DNA of 34,226 bases from positions 1 through 34,226 of the IMG/VR virus record IMGVR_UViG_3300037504_000276; one strand, given 5' to 3'. A program made the position numbers and the translations under genes. Position 1 is the stretch's first letter, and every line of letters starts with the position of its first letter. Of the stretch, positions 7,547 through 14,315 are shown piece after piece. The notes under the pieces are model-generated. The model searched no databases, was not told the DNA's origin, and saw nothing but the letters and a program-made list of their open reading frames with translations. This DNA is from a virus.

Positions 7547-8172
7547 TCCGTCTCCTCTCGCGCCCAGCGCCGCGCCGTGCTCGCTGGTAGCTTCTCATAG
7601 CCAAGCGCCTGCAAGCGATCATTGACCGCCGGCCCGCTCGCTGGTCGCTCATCCGACGCCCACTCCGCCAGCAGTGACCGCCATTGATCGATGCTCATGC
7701 GCCCACTGGCCGCCGGTGGCTGCTCACTCTTCGCCGGTGACCGCTCACTGACCGCCGCCGGTCGCTCACTCCGCTCAGGCGGCTCGTCAGCGAGCGCCTG
7801 GGCGAGGCCGGTGAGCGCTATGGCGACCGGCACCAGGCAGCTCGTGATCGCCGCGTGGACGAGCGGCAGGCCAAGGGTGAGCAGGTACATCGTGGAGAGA
7901 TAGGCGGAGTAGGCGACGAGGATGGCGTTACCACCATAGAGCAGCCACGACATTCGGTGCAACTTGCTGCCCTTGCGGTTCTGGCGGCGCAATTGCGTCG
8001 CCTGGTGGATCACGACCTCCGTCGCCACGTCAACGGTCGTGTTAAGCAAGTAGCCCAGCGGCCCGATCAGCGCCGCCAGGTATGCGCCGTCGAGGCCGGA
8101 GGAGGCCAGCATGAGGCCCCCTCCAACCAGCCAGAAACGCCGCGCCCAGAGCCAAGCCCCGAAACGGCTCAC
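7543..8172 (-). CDS. Membrane protein with C-terminal HTH-like domain
   Basis: The start is GTG 8172, overlapping the lipoprotein stop (GGTGA), with AGGAG upstream; the longer upstream extension is Arg/Ala-rich shadow. The 209-residue product has about four hydrophobic segments between residues 8 and 130 (for example LVGGGLMLASSGLDGAYL and ILVAYSAYLSTMYLLTLGL). A Ser/Glu/Pro-rich linker follows, then a C-terminal domain of about 60 residues with an HTH-like end. This plan is seen in DUF2637-type membrane proteins of plasmids and phages with a cytoplasmic DNA-binding tail. It could anchor DNA or sense the membrane. No specific function can be given. Confidence 0.55.
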   Translation of the reverse strand: MSRFGAWLWARRFWLVGGGLMLASSGLDGAYLAALIGPLGYLLNTTVDVATEVVIHQATQLRRQNRKGSKLHRMSWLLYGGNAILVAYSAYLSTMYLLTLGLPLVHAAITSCLVPVAIALTGLAQALADEPPERSERPAAVSERSPAKSEQPPAASGRMSIDQWRSLLAEWASDERPASGPAVNDRLQALGYEKLPASTARRWAREETE

Positions 8173-8381
8173 CAACCGCGCTCCTGGCGCTGCTCCCAGC
8201 CACGCTCCACGCAGCGCTCGGTGCACATGCGCTGCTTCGGCGCGTGCGACTGGCAGATGTCCCGGCAGAGGCTCACGCGCTGATAGTCGTCCCGCGGCCC
8301 CGGCTCCGACCCGTCGCCGTCGCACGCGACGAGAAGCGCGGGGATGATCGCCAGTGCTAGCAGAAGCTTCCTCTCGGTCAT
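8169..8381 (-). CDS. Small lipoprotein, 70 aa
   Basis: ATG at 8381 follows GAGAGGAGGATAACG. The N-terminus is a classic lipoprotein signal: TERK, a hydrophobic run (LLLALAIIPALLVA), then Cys20 in the lipobox LVAC. The mature part is about 50 residues, hydrophilic, with four further cysteines (CRDIC, CTERC) that could form two disulfides in the periplasm or outside the cell. It is upstream of and overlapping a membrane protein. It may be a superinfection exclusion lipoprotein or a spanin component (Rz1-like). It is not Pro-rich, which argues against Rz1. Confidence 0.65.
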   Translation of the reverse strand: MTERKLLLALAIIPALLVACDGDGSEPGPRDDYQRVSLCRDICQSHAPKQRMCTERCVERGWEQRQERGW

Positions 8382-8383
8382 CG

Positions 8384-8623
8384 TTATCCTCCTCTCACGT
8401 GTATGGACCATGCGAGACCGTGCTTGGCTGCGGCCTTGGCTTCTCGCACTGTCCAGGCAGATGCTGGCACTGCCTTTCGATGGGTTGGCCGCTCATCGAC
8501 CCAAGCGTCTCGCAAACGCTTGGTGTCAAAGCGATGCACACTATTGGCTTGCGCGCCGCTAGTGTTGAGCGATCTGAGGCCATACGGGTTCTCAAGTGCA
8601 TAGAAGTTTCGGTTTCTGGTCAT
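8384..8623 (-). CDS. Hypothetical protein, 79 aa
   Basis: ATG 8623 overlaps the MazG-like stop (ATGA) and has GGGAGAAAAG upstream. The product is basic (TRNRNFYALENPYGLRSLN at the start) and has no membrane segment. The stop lies within the ribosome binding site of the next gene, suggesting translational coupling. The central Lys/Arg-rich helix (DTKRLRDAWVDERPTHRKA) and the end (WTVREAKAAAKHGLAWSI) could bind nucleic acid, but no family is recognised. Confidence 0.55.
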   Translation of the reverse strand: MTRNRNFYALENPYGLRSLNTSGAQANSVHRFDTKRLRDAWVDERPTHRKAVPASAWTVREAKAAAKHGLAWSIHVRGG

Positions 8624-9276
8624 TGACGCTTTTCTCCCTTGCGGATCGCGCCATCGCGCAGGCGCCTGTACAGCTTGCGGATGTTTGAAGCAGCGACCTC
8701 CTCAACAGACAGGCCAAACGCTTGCAGCACTTCAATGTACTGGACCACAGCACCATTGAGTGCATACCGCGTGGACTTGTGATCGTCCGCATGCCAGGCC
8801 GAGACCGCCATGTTGGCTGCCCGAGTCAGCCCATTCAAAAACACTGCGGCGATGGCTTCGCCAGGCACTGTCCTCCGCCTGCCCATTTGGGCTAGCTCCG
8901 GGACCTGACGCTCAAGCGCCATCATGTCCCACTCCTTGAGCGACATGGCGAGCATCCAGGCGATGTCGCCCAGCTCAGAGACGATTGCCGCACCCTGCTC
9001 TGTTGCAGCGGGATCGCCTCGCGCCTTCGAGGCAATCAGTCCCCACAGCTCCCCGATCTCGGCCTGTAGCCCCGCCAACAGATACAGCCTCGCATTCTCA
9101 GGCGGATAGATCGCCGTCCTGGCTGCCAGCTTTGTGTAGTTTCCCCACAATGTTCTATCTTCTGCCTCTTCAACCCAACGAGCCCATCGCTCGTGGCGGG
9201 CCCAAATCTCGACGTCGCTCATGCCCTCCAGCACGTGGCGGTAGCCTTCCGCCGTGACTGTCCAGCGATCACTCAT
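8620..9276 (-). CDS. MazG-like nucleoside triphosphate pyrophosphohydrolase
   Basis: The 218-residue product starts at ATG after GGAGGAGACA. The all-alpha NTP pyrophosphatase signature is present: Glu73-x-x-Glu76 in QAEIGELWG and Glu101-x-x-Asp104 in SELGDIAWML, which would bind Mg2+. The C-terminal GLSVEEVAASNIRKLYRR is also typical of the family. The domain starts only near residue 60. MazG homologues hydrolyse (d)NTPs or (p)ppGpp-like nucleotides. Phage copies are thought to clean modified nucleotides or dampen the stringent response. It overlaps the upstream gene by 8 bases. Confidence 0.85.
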   Translation of the reverse strand: MSDRWTVTAEGYRHVLEGMSDVEIWARHERWARWVEEAEDRTLWGNYTKLAARTAIYPPENARLYLLAGLQAEIGELWGLIASKARGDPAATEQGAAIVSELGDIAWMLAMSLKEWDMMALERQVPELAQMGRRRTVPGEAIAAVFLNGLTRAANMAVSAWHADDHKSTRYALNGAVVQYIEVLQAFGLSVEEVAASNIRKLYRRLRDGAIRKGEKRQ

Positions 9277-9724
9277 TGTCTCCTCCTTCGTATTCGCTCA
9301 AGTCCCTCGAAATCCGTACCGAGGGCTCCTGGATGATGCTCACGAATGGCAGCTCAAGCGCCTCTGCTGCACGCTTGAACGCCCGCTTGTCGATTGAGCA
9401 GTCGATCAAATGCGGAGCTGCTGTTTCTGCCCATTCCACGGCCTCGTCGGGGTCGTACTCGTAGACTTTCCGCATGACGACGCTCACGCCGTCCGGCATC
9501 TCCTCGCCATCTCCATGTGCATCAACAGCCGCTTGGCGGATTTGCTGGTCGAGCTTGGCCGCCCGCTTCGCAGCCTCTTGCACCTCTGCATCGGCCTCTA
9601 TGTAAGCCTGGCCCAGAGGAGACGCCTCCATCTGCTCCTGTACCTCAGAGAGCCTCTGCTCTGCGGCACGGGCCCGTGCCCGTGCTACTGCTAACCGCTT
9701 CACCTGTTGCTTCAAGTTACTCAT
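9269..9724 (-). CDS. Coiled-coil phage protein of unknown function
   Basis: ATG 9724 follows GAAGGAGGAGACG. Residues 1-75 form a long charged helix (RLAVARARARAAEQRLSEV, AEVQEAAKRAAKLDQQI), likely a coiled coil. The C-terminal half is a compact alpha/beta segment (VVMRKVYEYDPDEAVEWAET, IDKRAFKRAAEALELPFV, ISRDL). The plan resembles several early phage proteins of the Gp157 or nuclease-inhibitor (Gam-like) kind: coiled coil, then a small domain. I cannot assign it. The product is 151 residues. Confidence 0.6.
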   Translation of the reverse strand: MSNLKQQVKRLAVARARARAAEQRLSEVQEQMEASPLGQAYIEADAEVQEAAKRAAKLDQQIRQAAVDAHGDGEEMPDGVSVVMRKVYEYDPDEAVEWAETAAPHLIDCSIDKRAFKRAAEALELPFVSIIQEPSVRISRDLSEYEGGDNE

Positions 9725-10073
9725 CGTCTCCTCCTTCGTTCTCGTTCGTTCGTTCGTTTCCGTTCGCCCCGGTGTTGTCCCACGGCTCATACCACGCCGT
9801 GGGGTAGGTGGCGCGCGCGATATACGCCAGCTCACGCGCGTCAAGCGCGTCGAGCAGAGCGACCGCCGTGCCGCGATCTGGCGCAAGCCAGATCAGCCGG
9901 GACACGCTCTCCAACGCAGGCGCGCCGGGGCCGCCATTCTCCCAGCGGCCAACAGTGGCAAGGCCGACGTCGATCGCGTCGGCTAGCTCACGCTGCGTCA
10001 GCGAGTTTGCGTCGCGGATCCTCCGCACCATCTTCGCTACGCGCTCCCGGTCTATGTTCCGTTCCTGTCTCAT
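9717..10073 (-). CDS. XRE-family (Cro/CI-type) transcriptional regulator
   Basis: The 118-residue product starts at ATG after GGGGAGGTAGG and overlaps the upstream stop (ATGA). Residues 14-50 are a clear HTH_3: MVRRIRDANSLTQRELADAI, then LATVGRWENGG. The C-terminal 65 residues contain a helix and an acidic, Asn-rich tail but no LexA-like peptidase domain. It is therefore Cro-like or a small repressor rather than a full CI. Candidate targets are the conserved promoter boxes at 7123, 12285 and 18154, or the CGTGGTATACT promoters at 15373-15580. Confidence 0.85.
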   Translation of the reverse strand: MRQERNIDRERVAKMVRRIRDANSLTQRELADAIDVGLATVGRWENGGPGAPALESVSRLIWLAPDRGTAVALLDALDARELAYIARATYPTAWYEPWDNTGANGNERTNENEGGDDE

Positions 10074-10918
10074 CCTACCTCCCCTGCTATAGCTTCCAGA
10101 AACGCCACGCCAGCGGGCGTGACCTCAATCCCCTGGCGATGCGCATCCTCGTCGCGCCATCGCCAGAGGCTCCGACCGTCTTCCATTCCCCAGTCTCGCA
10201 GGCGCTCGAATTCCGCGCGCGACAGAGGCCGGTCGCCGCCGACTAGATGCGGCTCCGAGAGAGACCCGCCAGCGAGCACAATCCGTGCGACCTGGCCCAG
10301 CGCGGCGAGGCTCAGAGGAGCGTCAGAGTACCACATCCGCGCCTCGCCAGGTACGCTCACCTCGATCCGCGCCGGCGGCTCCACGGGCTCCGGCTCCTCC
10401 TGGTCGATGCGATCCTGCCACCACGGCCCGCCCTCGCCGCCGATGATGTTCGCTAGCGCTTGCTCGACAAACGGCGACCGTAGCGCGCTCTCCTGTAGCG
10501 TGCTGAGCCAGATCCAGATCATCGCCACGAGTGCGCCGATGAGAGGAGTCACGCCCAGCGCGGCCCGGATCGGCACCACGAGCGACAGCCGGAACATCGC
10601 CCAGGCCGCCACAGCTCCGACCGCGCCGACGAGGATGCCGGTCATCAGCGTGCCCGCCGTCCATTCGGCCCCGCGCCAGCCGCGAAGCAGCGTCCAGCAG
10701 AGGAGTGCCGTGGACCAGAGGAGAGCGGCGACCGTGGCGATCTCGCGCCCCAGCGACCGCACGGCGAGGAGTAGCGAGAGCCAAACGAGCATAGCGGCGA
10801 CGCCGGCGGCAAGGCCGAGGAGGACCGGCACCACCACATCGTTGGTGATGCCGGCCTCCCTCTGCTCGCGAGACTCAACTGGCGTGCGCACGCCAAACTC
10901 TCCGCCGCGCTCACGCAT
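10070..10918 (-). CDS. Multipass membrane protein with soluble C-terminal domain
   Basis: The start is ATG 10918, overlapping the end of the upstream gene. The 282-residue product has four hydrophobic segments between residues 27 and 145, with a Trp/Leu-rich composition (VVVPVLLGLAAGVAAMLVW; LIGALVAMIWIWL). A Pro/Glu linker follows (EEPEPVEPP). The C-terminal domain of about 100 residues includes PLSRAEFERLRDWGM and a small winged-helix-like end (GIEVTPAGVAFLEAIA). The plan recalls the gene at 7543: membrane anchor plus DNA-binding-like tail. Function unknown. Confidence 0.6.
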   Translation of the reverse strand: MRERGGEFGVRTPVESREQREAGITNDVVVPVLLGLAAGVAAMLVWLSLLLAVRSLGREIATVAALLWSTALLCWTLLRGWRGAEWTAGTLMTGILVGAVGAVAAWAMFRLSLVVPIRAALGVTPLIGALVAMIWIWLSTLQESALRSPFVEQALANIIGGEGGPWWQDRIDQEEPEPVEPPARIEVSVPGEARMWYSDAPLSLAALGQVARIVLAGGSLSEPHLVGGDRPLSRAEFERLRDWGMEDGRSLWRWRDEDAHRQGIEVTPAGVAFLEAIAGEVG

Positions 10919-11303
10919 TGAGCATGCTGCCCATGTTCACTACGTGCGCAGCGTCGGCCAGTGCCGACGGCGTGATCTCGTCGTCCAGCACGGCCCGTGC
11001 CAGGCGCGTCGCCCTCACGCCTGGCAGCGTCTCAAGCTGGATGATAGTCAGCTCAACCTCTCCAGCCTCGATGTCGTAGAGTGTCCCGCCGTTGATAGTC
11101 GGCGGTGACCAGTAGCGGTCGAACATTATGCAGCCGCCCGCCTCTGTCTCGATCTCGATGAGGCCCTCGCCCCATTTGATGCTGCTGATTGTGGCGACCC
11201 TCAGGCCGCCGACGCTAGTGCCGCGGTCGCTCCAAAGTATGCGATAGCCCTCTCGCAGCTCGTGGAGCCACATCTTCAGCTCTCTCCACTCCTGGTCTGT
11301 CAT
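10911..11303 (-). CDS. Hypothetical protein, 130 aa, first gene after ribozyme 1
   Basis: ATG 11303 follows GGAGGAAACACG. Residues 1-25 form a helix (TDQEWRELKMWLHELREG), followed by beta-rich segments (LRVATISSIKWGEGLIEIET) and a helical end (ITPSALADAAHVVNMGS). I recognise no family. Its leader begins inside the hammerhead at 11327-11388; after self-cleavage its mRNA would start with a 5'-hydroxyl at 11363, about 60 nt before the start codon. Confidence 0.6.
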   Translation of the reverse strand: MTDQEWRELKMWLHELREGYRILWSDRGTSVGGLRVATISSIKWGEGLIEIETEAGGCIMFDRYWSPPTINGGTLYDIEAGEVELTIIQLETLPGVRATRLARAVLDDEITPSALADAAHVVNMGSMLNA

Positions 11304-11326
11304 CGTGTTTCCTCCGTTGTCTCGTT

Positions 11327-11388
11327 GGCCTATCTCATCAGCGGCGGGCGGCCAGTCCCGGCGGAGCCCCTTGCGGGGCTTTCGACTA
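11327..11388 (-). ncRNA. Type II hammerhead ribozyme, copy 1
   Basis: Read leftward from 11388: UAGUC, GAAA (11383-11380), stem III GCCCC-GCAA-GGGGC (11379-11366), U-C (11365-11364), stem I CGCCGGG (11363-11357), loop ACUGGCCG, CCCGCCG (11348-11342), then CUGAUGA (11341-11335) and GAU. This is the circular order of a type II hammerhead, open at stem II. All core positions are kept: CUGAUGA, GAA, the A-U closing pair and H17=C. Cleavage is expected between 11364 and 11363. Stem I has one C-C mismatch. Stem II is weak: C-G, U-A and G-U, then an A-A mismatch. The upstream gene's stop codon UAG forms part of it. Confidence 0.85.
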
Positions 11389-11664
11389 TGCGGCGGGCAC
11401 CTCAAACGCGCCGCTGTCGAATGTCCTAGCGTCGCCTGGGCGATACACCCAGACGAATTCCGTCCCCCGGTCATCGCGGTAGATTGGACGCCCGCAGGCG
11501 TCCACAGCCCCAGTGTCCTCGCACCGGATGTCCGTCTTGACACGGTAGCACTTGCCGTTTGGCACAGTGCTGTACCGGAACTCGGCGCGCTGGTCATCGA
11601 TCTTAACCCCTGCCGTGTTCTTCGGGCGGCGGCCAGCCGGAACAGTAAAAGTCTTGGCTTGCAT
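11386..11664 (-). CDS. Hypothetical protein, 92 aa, flanked by two hammerhead ribozymes
   Basis: ATG 11664 follows AGGAGGAACACG. The 92-residue product is beta-rich and basic at its N-terminus (AKTFTVPAGRRPKNTAGVK), with two cysteines in the middle (DIRCEDTGAVDACGR) and an end typical of a small beta domain (TEFVWVYRPGDAR). I recognise no family. Its reading frame ends exactly where ribozyme copy 1 begins, and its leader holds the 3' part of copy 2. Double cleavage would release it as a 357-nt monocistronic RNA with a 5'-OH and a cyclic phosphate. Confidence 0.65.
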   Translation of the reverse strand: MQAKTFTVPAGRRPKNTAGVKIDDQRAEFRYSTVPNGKCYRVKTDIRCEDTGAVDACGRPIYRDDRGTEFVWVYRPGDARTFDSGAFEVPAA

Positions 11665-11683
11665 CGTGTTCCTCCTGTCTCGT

Positions 11684-11748
11684 GGCCTATCTCATCAGGC
11701 GCGGGCGGCCAGTCCCGCGCGACGGGGCCGAAGCCCCGTTTCGACTAG
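11684..11748 (-). ncRNA. Type II hammerhead ribozyme, copy 2
   Basis: Read leftward: UAGUC, GAAA (11742-11739), stem III CGGGGC with a UUCG tetraloop and GCCCCG (11738-11723), U-C (11722-11721), stem I GCGCGGG (11720-11714), loop ACUGGCCG identical to copy 1, CCCGCGC (11705-11699), CUGAUGA (11698-11692), then GAUAGGCC. Stems I and III are perfect (7 and 6 bp). They differ from copy 1 by compensatory changes, while the core and loop I are unchanged. Cleavage is expected between 11721 and 11720. Stem II may extend past an A-A mismatch with U-G and C-G pairs. The upstream stop codon overlaps the 5' edge. Confidence 0.9.
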
Positions 11749-12239
11749 TCCTCCAGCCAGTCCCATTGATTGAGCTCGTCCATTGTCGTCTCTGCAATGG
11801 TGCGCAGCTCGTCGTAGATCGCCGCCTCGTCCGGTAGATGCTGGTCGATCTCATATCCACAGACTGCGAAGCTCCACGCCGATGAGTGTGAGTGCCCCTC
11901 CCAGTCTACAGCCCAGCCCAGGCGGAGGCGGATCTGCTCCGCGAATCTGTCACGCAGAGCCTCGATCTCGTGCTCATCCATCTCACCGTCTGGATCGACC
12001 CACAGATCGAATTCGTCGAGGTTGTGCACCCAGACGACCGTCTCAGGCTCCTCCAGACGGAACTCGTCGGCCCGCTCATTGACCGCGCGGCCTTCCTCGG
12101 CGTCGTACTCGAACAGAGGTAACGACTCCGCTATCACCTGTGTGTAGTCCAGCGGCCCGCAGGCCCCAGTCACTACGCCGCTTCCGTCGGTCTCGACTGC
12201 CCACGTCCCACTGTTGTCACTCCAAAATTGCTTCGCCAT
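11745..12239 (-). CDS. Hypothetical acidic protein, 164 aa
   Basis: ATG 12239 follows CAGGAGGAAACAA, downstream of the promoter at 12285, so it is the first gene of that transcript. The product is acidic and rich in Trp and Asp (LDEFDLWVDPDGEMDEHE; NQWDWLED at the end), with no membrane segment. An early conserved-looking part is VVTGACGPLDYTQVIAE. No family is recognised. Acidic DNA-mimic or anti-host proteins often look like this, but that is only a possibility. The stop codon lies in ribozyme copy 2. Confidence 0.6.
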   Translation of the reverse strand: MAKQFWSDNSGTWAVETDGSGVVTGACGPLDYTQVIAESLPLFEYDAEEGRAVNERADEFRLEEPETVVWVHNLDEFDLWVDPDGEMDEHEIEALRDRFAEQIRLRLGWAVDWEGHSHSSAWSFAVCGYEIDQHLPDEAAIYDELRTIAETTMDELNQWDWLED

Positions 12240-12284
12240 TTGTTTCCTCCTGTGTCTCAGTGTCTCCATTCCTTAACTGTCCCC

Positions 12285-12313
12285 ATTATAGCACACTAAT
12301 GAGGTGTTGTCAA
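12285..12313 (-). promoter_or_regulatory. Strong leftward promoter with shared operator
   Basis: Read leftward: TTGACA (12313-12308), 17-bp spacer, TATAAT (12290-12285), both consensus, with TG one base before the -10. The spacer contains CTCATTAGTGTG, as at 7123. The transcript would carry both hammerheads and the genes down to at least 10070. Confidence 0.92.
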
Positions 12314-12330
12314 GGGGTGAATCTTAAAAT

Positions 12331-12366
12331 CGCATCGAATTCGCGGAACTCGTGCTATTCGATGCG
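12331..12366 (-). terminator. Terminator-like hairpin at the end of the replication operon
   Basis: CGCATCGAAT and ATTCGATGCG form a perfect 10-bp inverted repeat with a 16-nt loop. Read leftward it is followed by ATTTTAAGATT. The stop codon of the gene ending at 12355 lies in the 5' arm and loop edge. The long loop and weak U-run make it a moderate terminator. Confidence 0.55.
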
Positions 12367-12591
12367 CGAAGGCCGCCGCCAGATGAGCACAAAATGGCCA
12401 TCGGGCACGCAAACACGCGGACCGTCAAACGACGCATCTAGCACGCGCGTCAGCCGGTCTAGCCGCTTCTGGTCGCGGATCGTGTAGCACGTCATCCGCC
12501 AATCGCGGTTGATTGTGACGGCGACGCCGGTCTTGCCAGTGCCGTCGATCCGCCGGTCGTGCAGCCAAACGCTGTGCACCTTTTGTCTCAT
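12355..12591 (-). CDS. Hypothetical basic protein, 78 aa
   Basis: ATG 12591 follows AAGGAGGTGTGAA, which overlaps the RusA-like stop, so translation is probably coupled. The product is basic (MRQKVHSVWLHDRRIDGTGK; TCYTIRDQKRLDRLTRVL) and beta-alpha-beta in appearance. No family is recognised. As the last gene of the initiator-helicase-resolvase operon it may be a replication accessory. Confidence 0.55.
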   Translation of the reverse strand: MRQKVHSVWLHDRRIDGTGKTGVAVTINRDWRMTCYTIRDQKRLDRLTRVLDASFDGPRVCVPDGHFVLIWRRPSRIE

Positions 12592-12592
12592 T

Positions 12593-12964
12593 TCACACCT
12601 CCTTCACAATGAGCGTGATCCTCTCCTGGTCGCCATCTGTCCGCCAGGCTTCGATGTCGTCCACCCAGCGATCGTCCTCGAATACCACGCCCTGAGCCGC
12701 GTCGAGGATCGCCTTGACCTCGTTATCGAGGTCGCGGTTGTGAAAGCCACCAGCGTGCTCAATGATGATTGTGACGTGCAGCGGATTGCCGCGCTGGATC
12801 ATCATCCAGCCGGAGCGCGACATCGCCACACGAAACGCCAATGCTAGCTCATGCTGGCTGTCGAGGTAACGCCTTGCTCGCGACGTCCACTTGCTGCGTT
12901 GGGTCATCCGCGTGTACGGTACTGCTCGTTCCTGTAGCTCAAGATAGAATCGCATGCTAGGCAT
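12593..12964 (-). CDS. rusA: RusA-like Holliday junction resolvase
   Basis: The 123-residue product starts at ATG five bases after AGGAGG. Residues 77-103 (RDLDNEVKAILDAAQGVVF, EDDRWVDDI) carry the RusA signature: Asp78, Asp80 and Asn81, Lys84, Asp88 and the acidic triad Glu96-Asp97-Asp98. The length is the family norm. It would cut four-way junctions as a dimer with Mg2+ during recombination-dependent replication or before packaging. It follows DnaB directly. The ATG chosen is upstream of a second in-frame methionine at residue 4. Confidence 0.9.
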   Translation of the reverse strand: MPSMRFYLELQERAVPYTRMTQRSKWTSRARRYLDSQHELALAFRVAMSRSGWMMIQRGNPLHVTIIIEHAGGFHNRDLDNEVKAILDAAQGVVFEDDRWVDDIEAWRTDGDQERITLIVKEV

Positions 12965-12965
12965 G

Positions 12966-14315
12966 CTAACCTCCTATGTTCAGCGGTCGATGGATCTCGC
13001 CAAGCCGCATCTGATCGCCAATCCAGTACATTTCTGCTGCCACGTTTGCCGGTCCACCCAGGCGATTCTTTCGCACCCATAGTTGCATCACGCTCGCGTC
13101 TTCGGCTGCCGGGTCGTAGTAGCCTGATCGATAGAGCATAAGCACCACGTCGGCGTCTTCCTCGATGTGGCCGCTCTCTCTTAAGTCGCTCAATTGTGGC
13201 ACGCGATCCATCCGCGTGTCCACGCTGCGATTAAGCTGGTGCAGCGCCAGGATCGGCGCTCCGAGGTCCTTCGCGGCCAGCAGTAGGCTCCGGCTCATTG
13301 CTCCTAGCTCAAGATTCCGGTTGTCGCTGGACGAGGAGCTAGCCAGGAGGCCGAGATAATCCACCACGCAGAGAGCAGCGGGTTCGCCTACGAGCGCCGC
13401 GTGTTGCATCGCTGCGCGCACGTCGCCAGCCTCGAATGTCCCGACGCGAATCTCGAGCGGCAGCTCCGAAAGTGTAGCTAACGCATCCATCACGCGCGCT
13501 AGCTCCTCGCTTGTCGCCGTGCCGCGCACGACGCTGGTCAAAGCGACGCCGCTCAACTGCGACGCCAGCCGCAGGCCAAGCTGCTGCTCATCCATCTCCA
13601 GCGAAAAAAGCATCACGCGGCGGCCACTTTTCGCCACGTTCGCGGCGATCTGCAATGCTACGGCGGTTTTCCCCATCGAAGGCCGCGCCGCCATGACATA
13701 AAGCCCCGGCTGCAGGCCGCCAAGCAGCTTGTCGAGAGGCTTCAGGCCAGTCGGCAAGCCGCGTGTCTCACCAGGATGCTCGGCCCAGTCGCCGACCAGG
13801 TCGGCGACTGCGGATGCAATATCTGCGATGTCGCGCGTCTGGCCGCTATCACGGCGCAGGGTAAGCGCGGCTTCCTCGGCTGCGATGGTCATCTCATCGA
13901 CGGTGATCCGCGTATCCTGCGCGGCGACAGCGATTCTCTCCGCCGCTATGATCGCATCCCGGCGCCGAGCTCGATCGCGCACAATCTTGGCATAGGTCGC
14001 GGCATAGTAGCTGTTCGGGCACCGCGCTGCCAGGCCGGTGATATAAGCGAATCCGCCGATCTCGTCGAGCAGGCCGCCAGGCTCAAGCTCGTTGGCGAGC
14101 GTGATCGGGTCCACGTCCTCGCCGCGTTCACGAATCGCCGCGATCGCCTGCCACACCCAGCGCGCATCCTCCTGGTAGATGTCGCCAGGTTCCACAATCG
14201 CCGCCGCCTCCCAGTAGGCCTCGTCATTGATGATCGCTGCTCCAACGAGCGCCTGCTCCTCGTCGTGCGCGTATAGCGCCTCTGAGGTTTGTCTAGCGTC
14301 CGTTTGCGTGGTCAT
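12966..14315 (-). CDS. dnaB: DnaB-type replicative DNA helicase
   Basis: The 449-residue product matches full-length DnaB. The N-terminal helical domain spans residues 1-110 (EEQALVGAAIIND; CPNSYYAATYAKIV). A linker is followed by the RecA-like domain with Walker A ARPSMGKT at 210-217, FSLEMDEQQLGLRL, Walker B LCVVDYLGLL, the QLNRSVDTR region, and an arginine-finger-containing DLRESGHIEEDADVV segment. It would form a hexamer and unwind the fork 5' to 3' using ATP. The start ATG overlaps the initiator stop (ATGA), so it is translationally coupled to it. No primase was found, so host primase is probably used. Confidence 0.96.
   Translation of the reverse strand: MTTQTDARQTSEALYAHDEEQALVGAAIINDEAYWEAAAIVEPGDIYQEDARWVWQAIAAIRERGEDVDPITLANELEPGGLLDEIGGFAYITGLAARCPNSYYAATYAKIVRDRARRRDAIIAAERIAVAAQDTRITVDEMTIAAEEAALTLRRDSGQTRDIADIASAVADLVGDWAEHPGETRGLPTGLKPLDKLLGGLQPGLYVMAARPSMGKTAVALQIAANVAKSGRRVMLFSLEMDEQQLGLRLASQLSGVALTSVVRGTATSEELARVMDALATLSELPLEIRVGTFEAGDVRAAMQHAALVGEPAALCVVDYLGLLASSSSSDNRNLELGAMSRSLLLAAKDLGAPILALHQLNRSVDTRMDRVPQLSDLRESGHIEEDADVVLMLYRSGYYDPAAEDASVMQLWVRKNRLGGPANVAAEMYWIGDQMRLGEIHRPLNIGG

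Noticed and set aside
10119-11108. Long rightward frame opposite the membrane protein and its neighbour
   Set aside because: Arg/Ser/Pro-rich shadow of the leftward genes with no ribosome binding site; the opposite frames have membrane segments and coupled starts.
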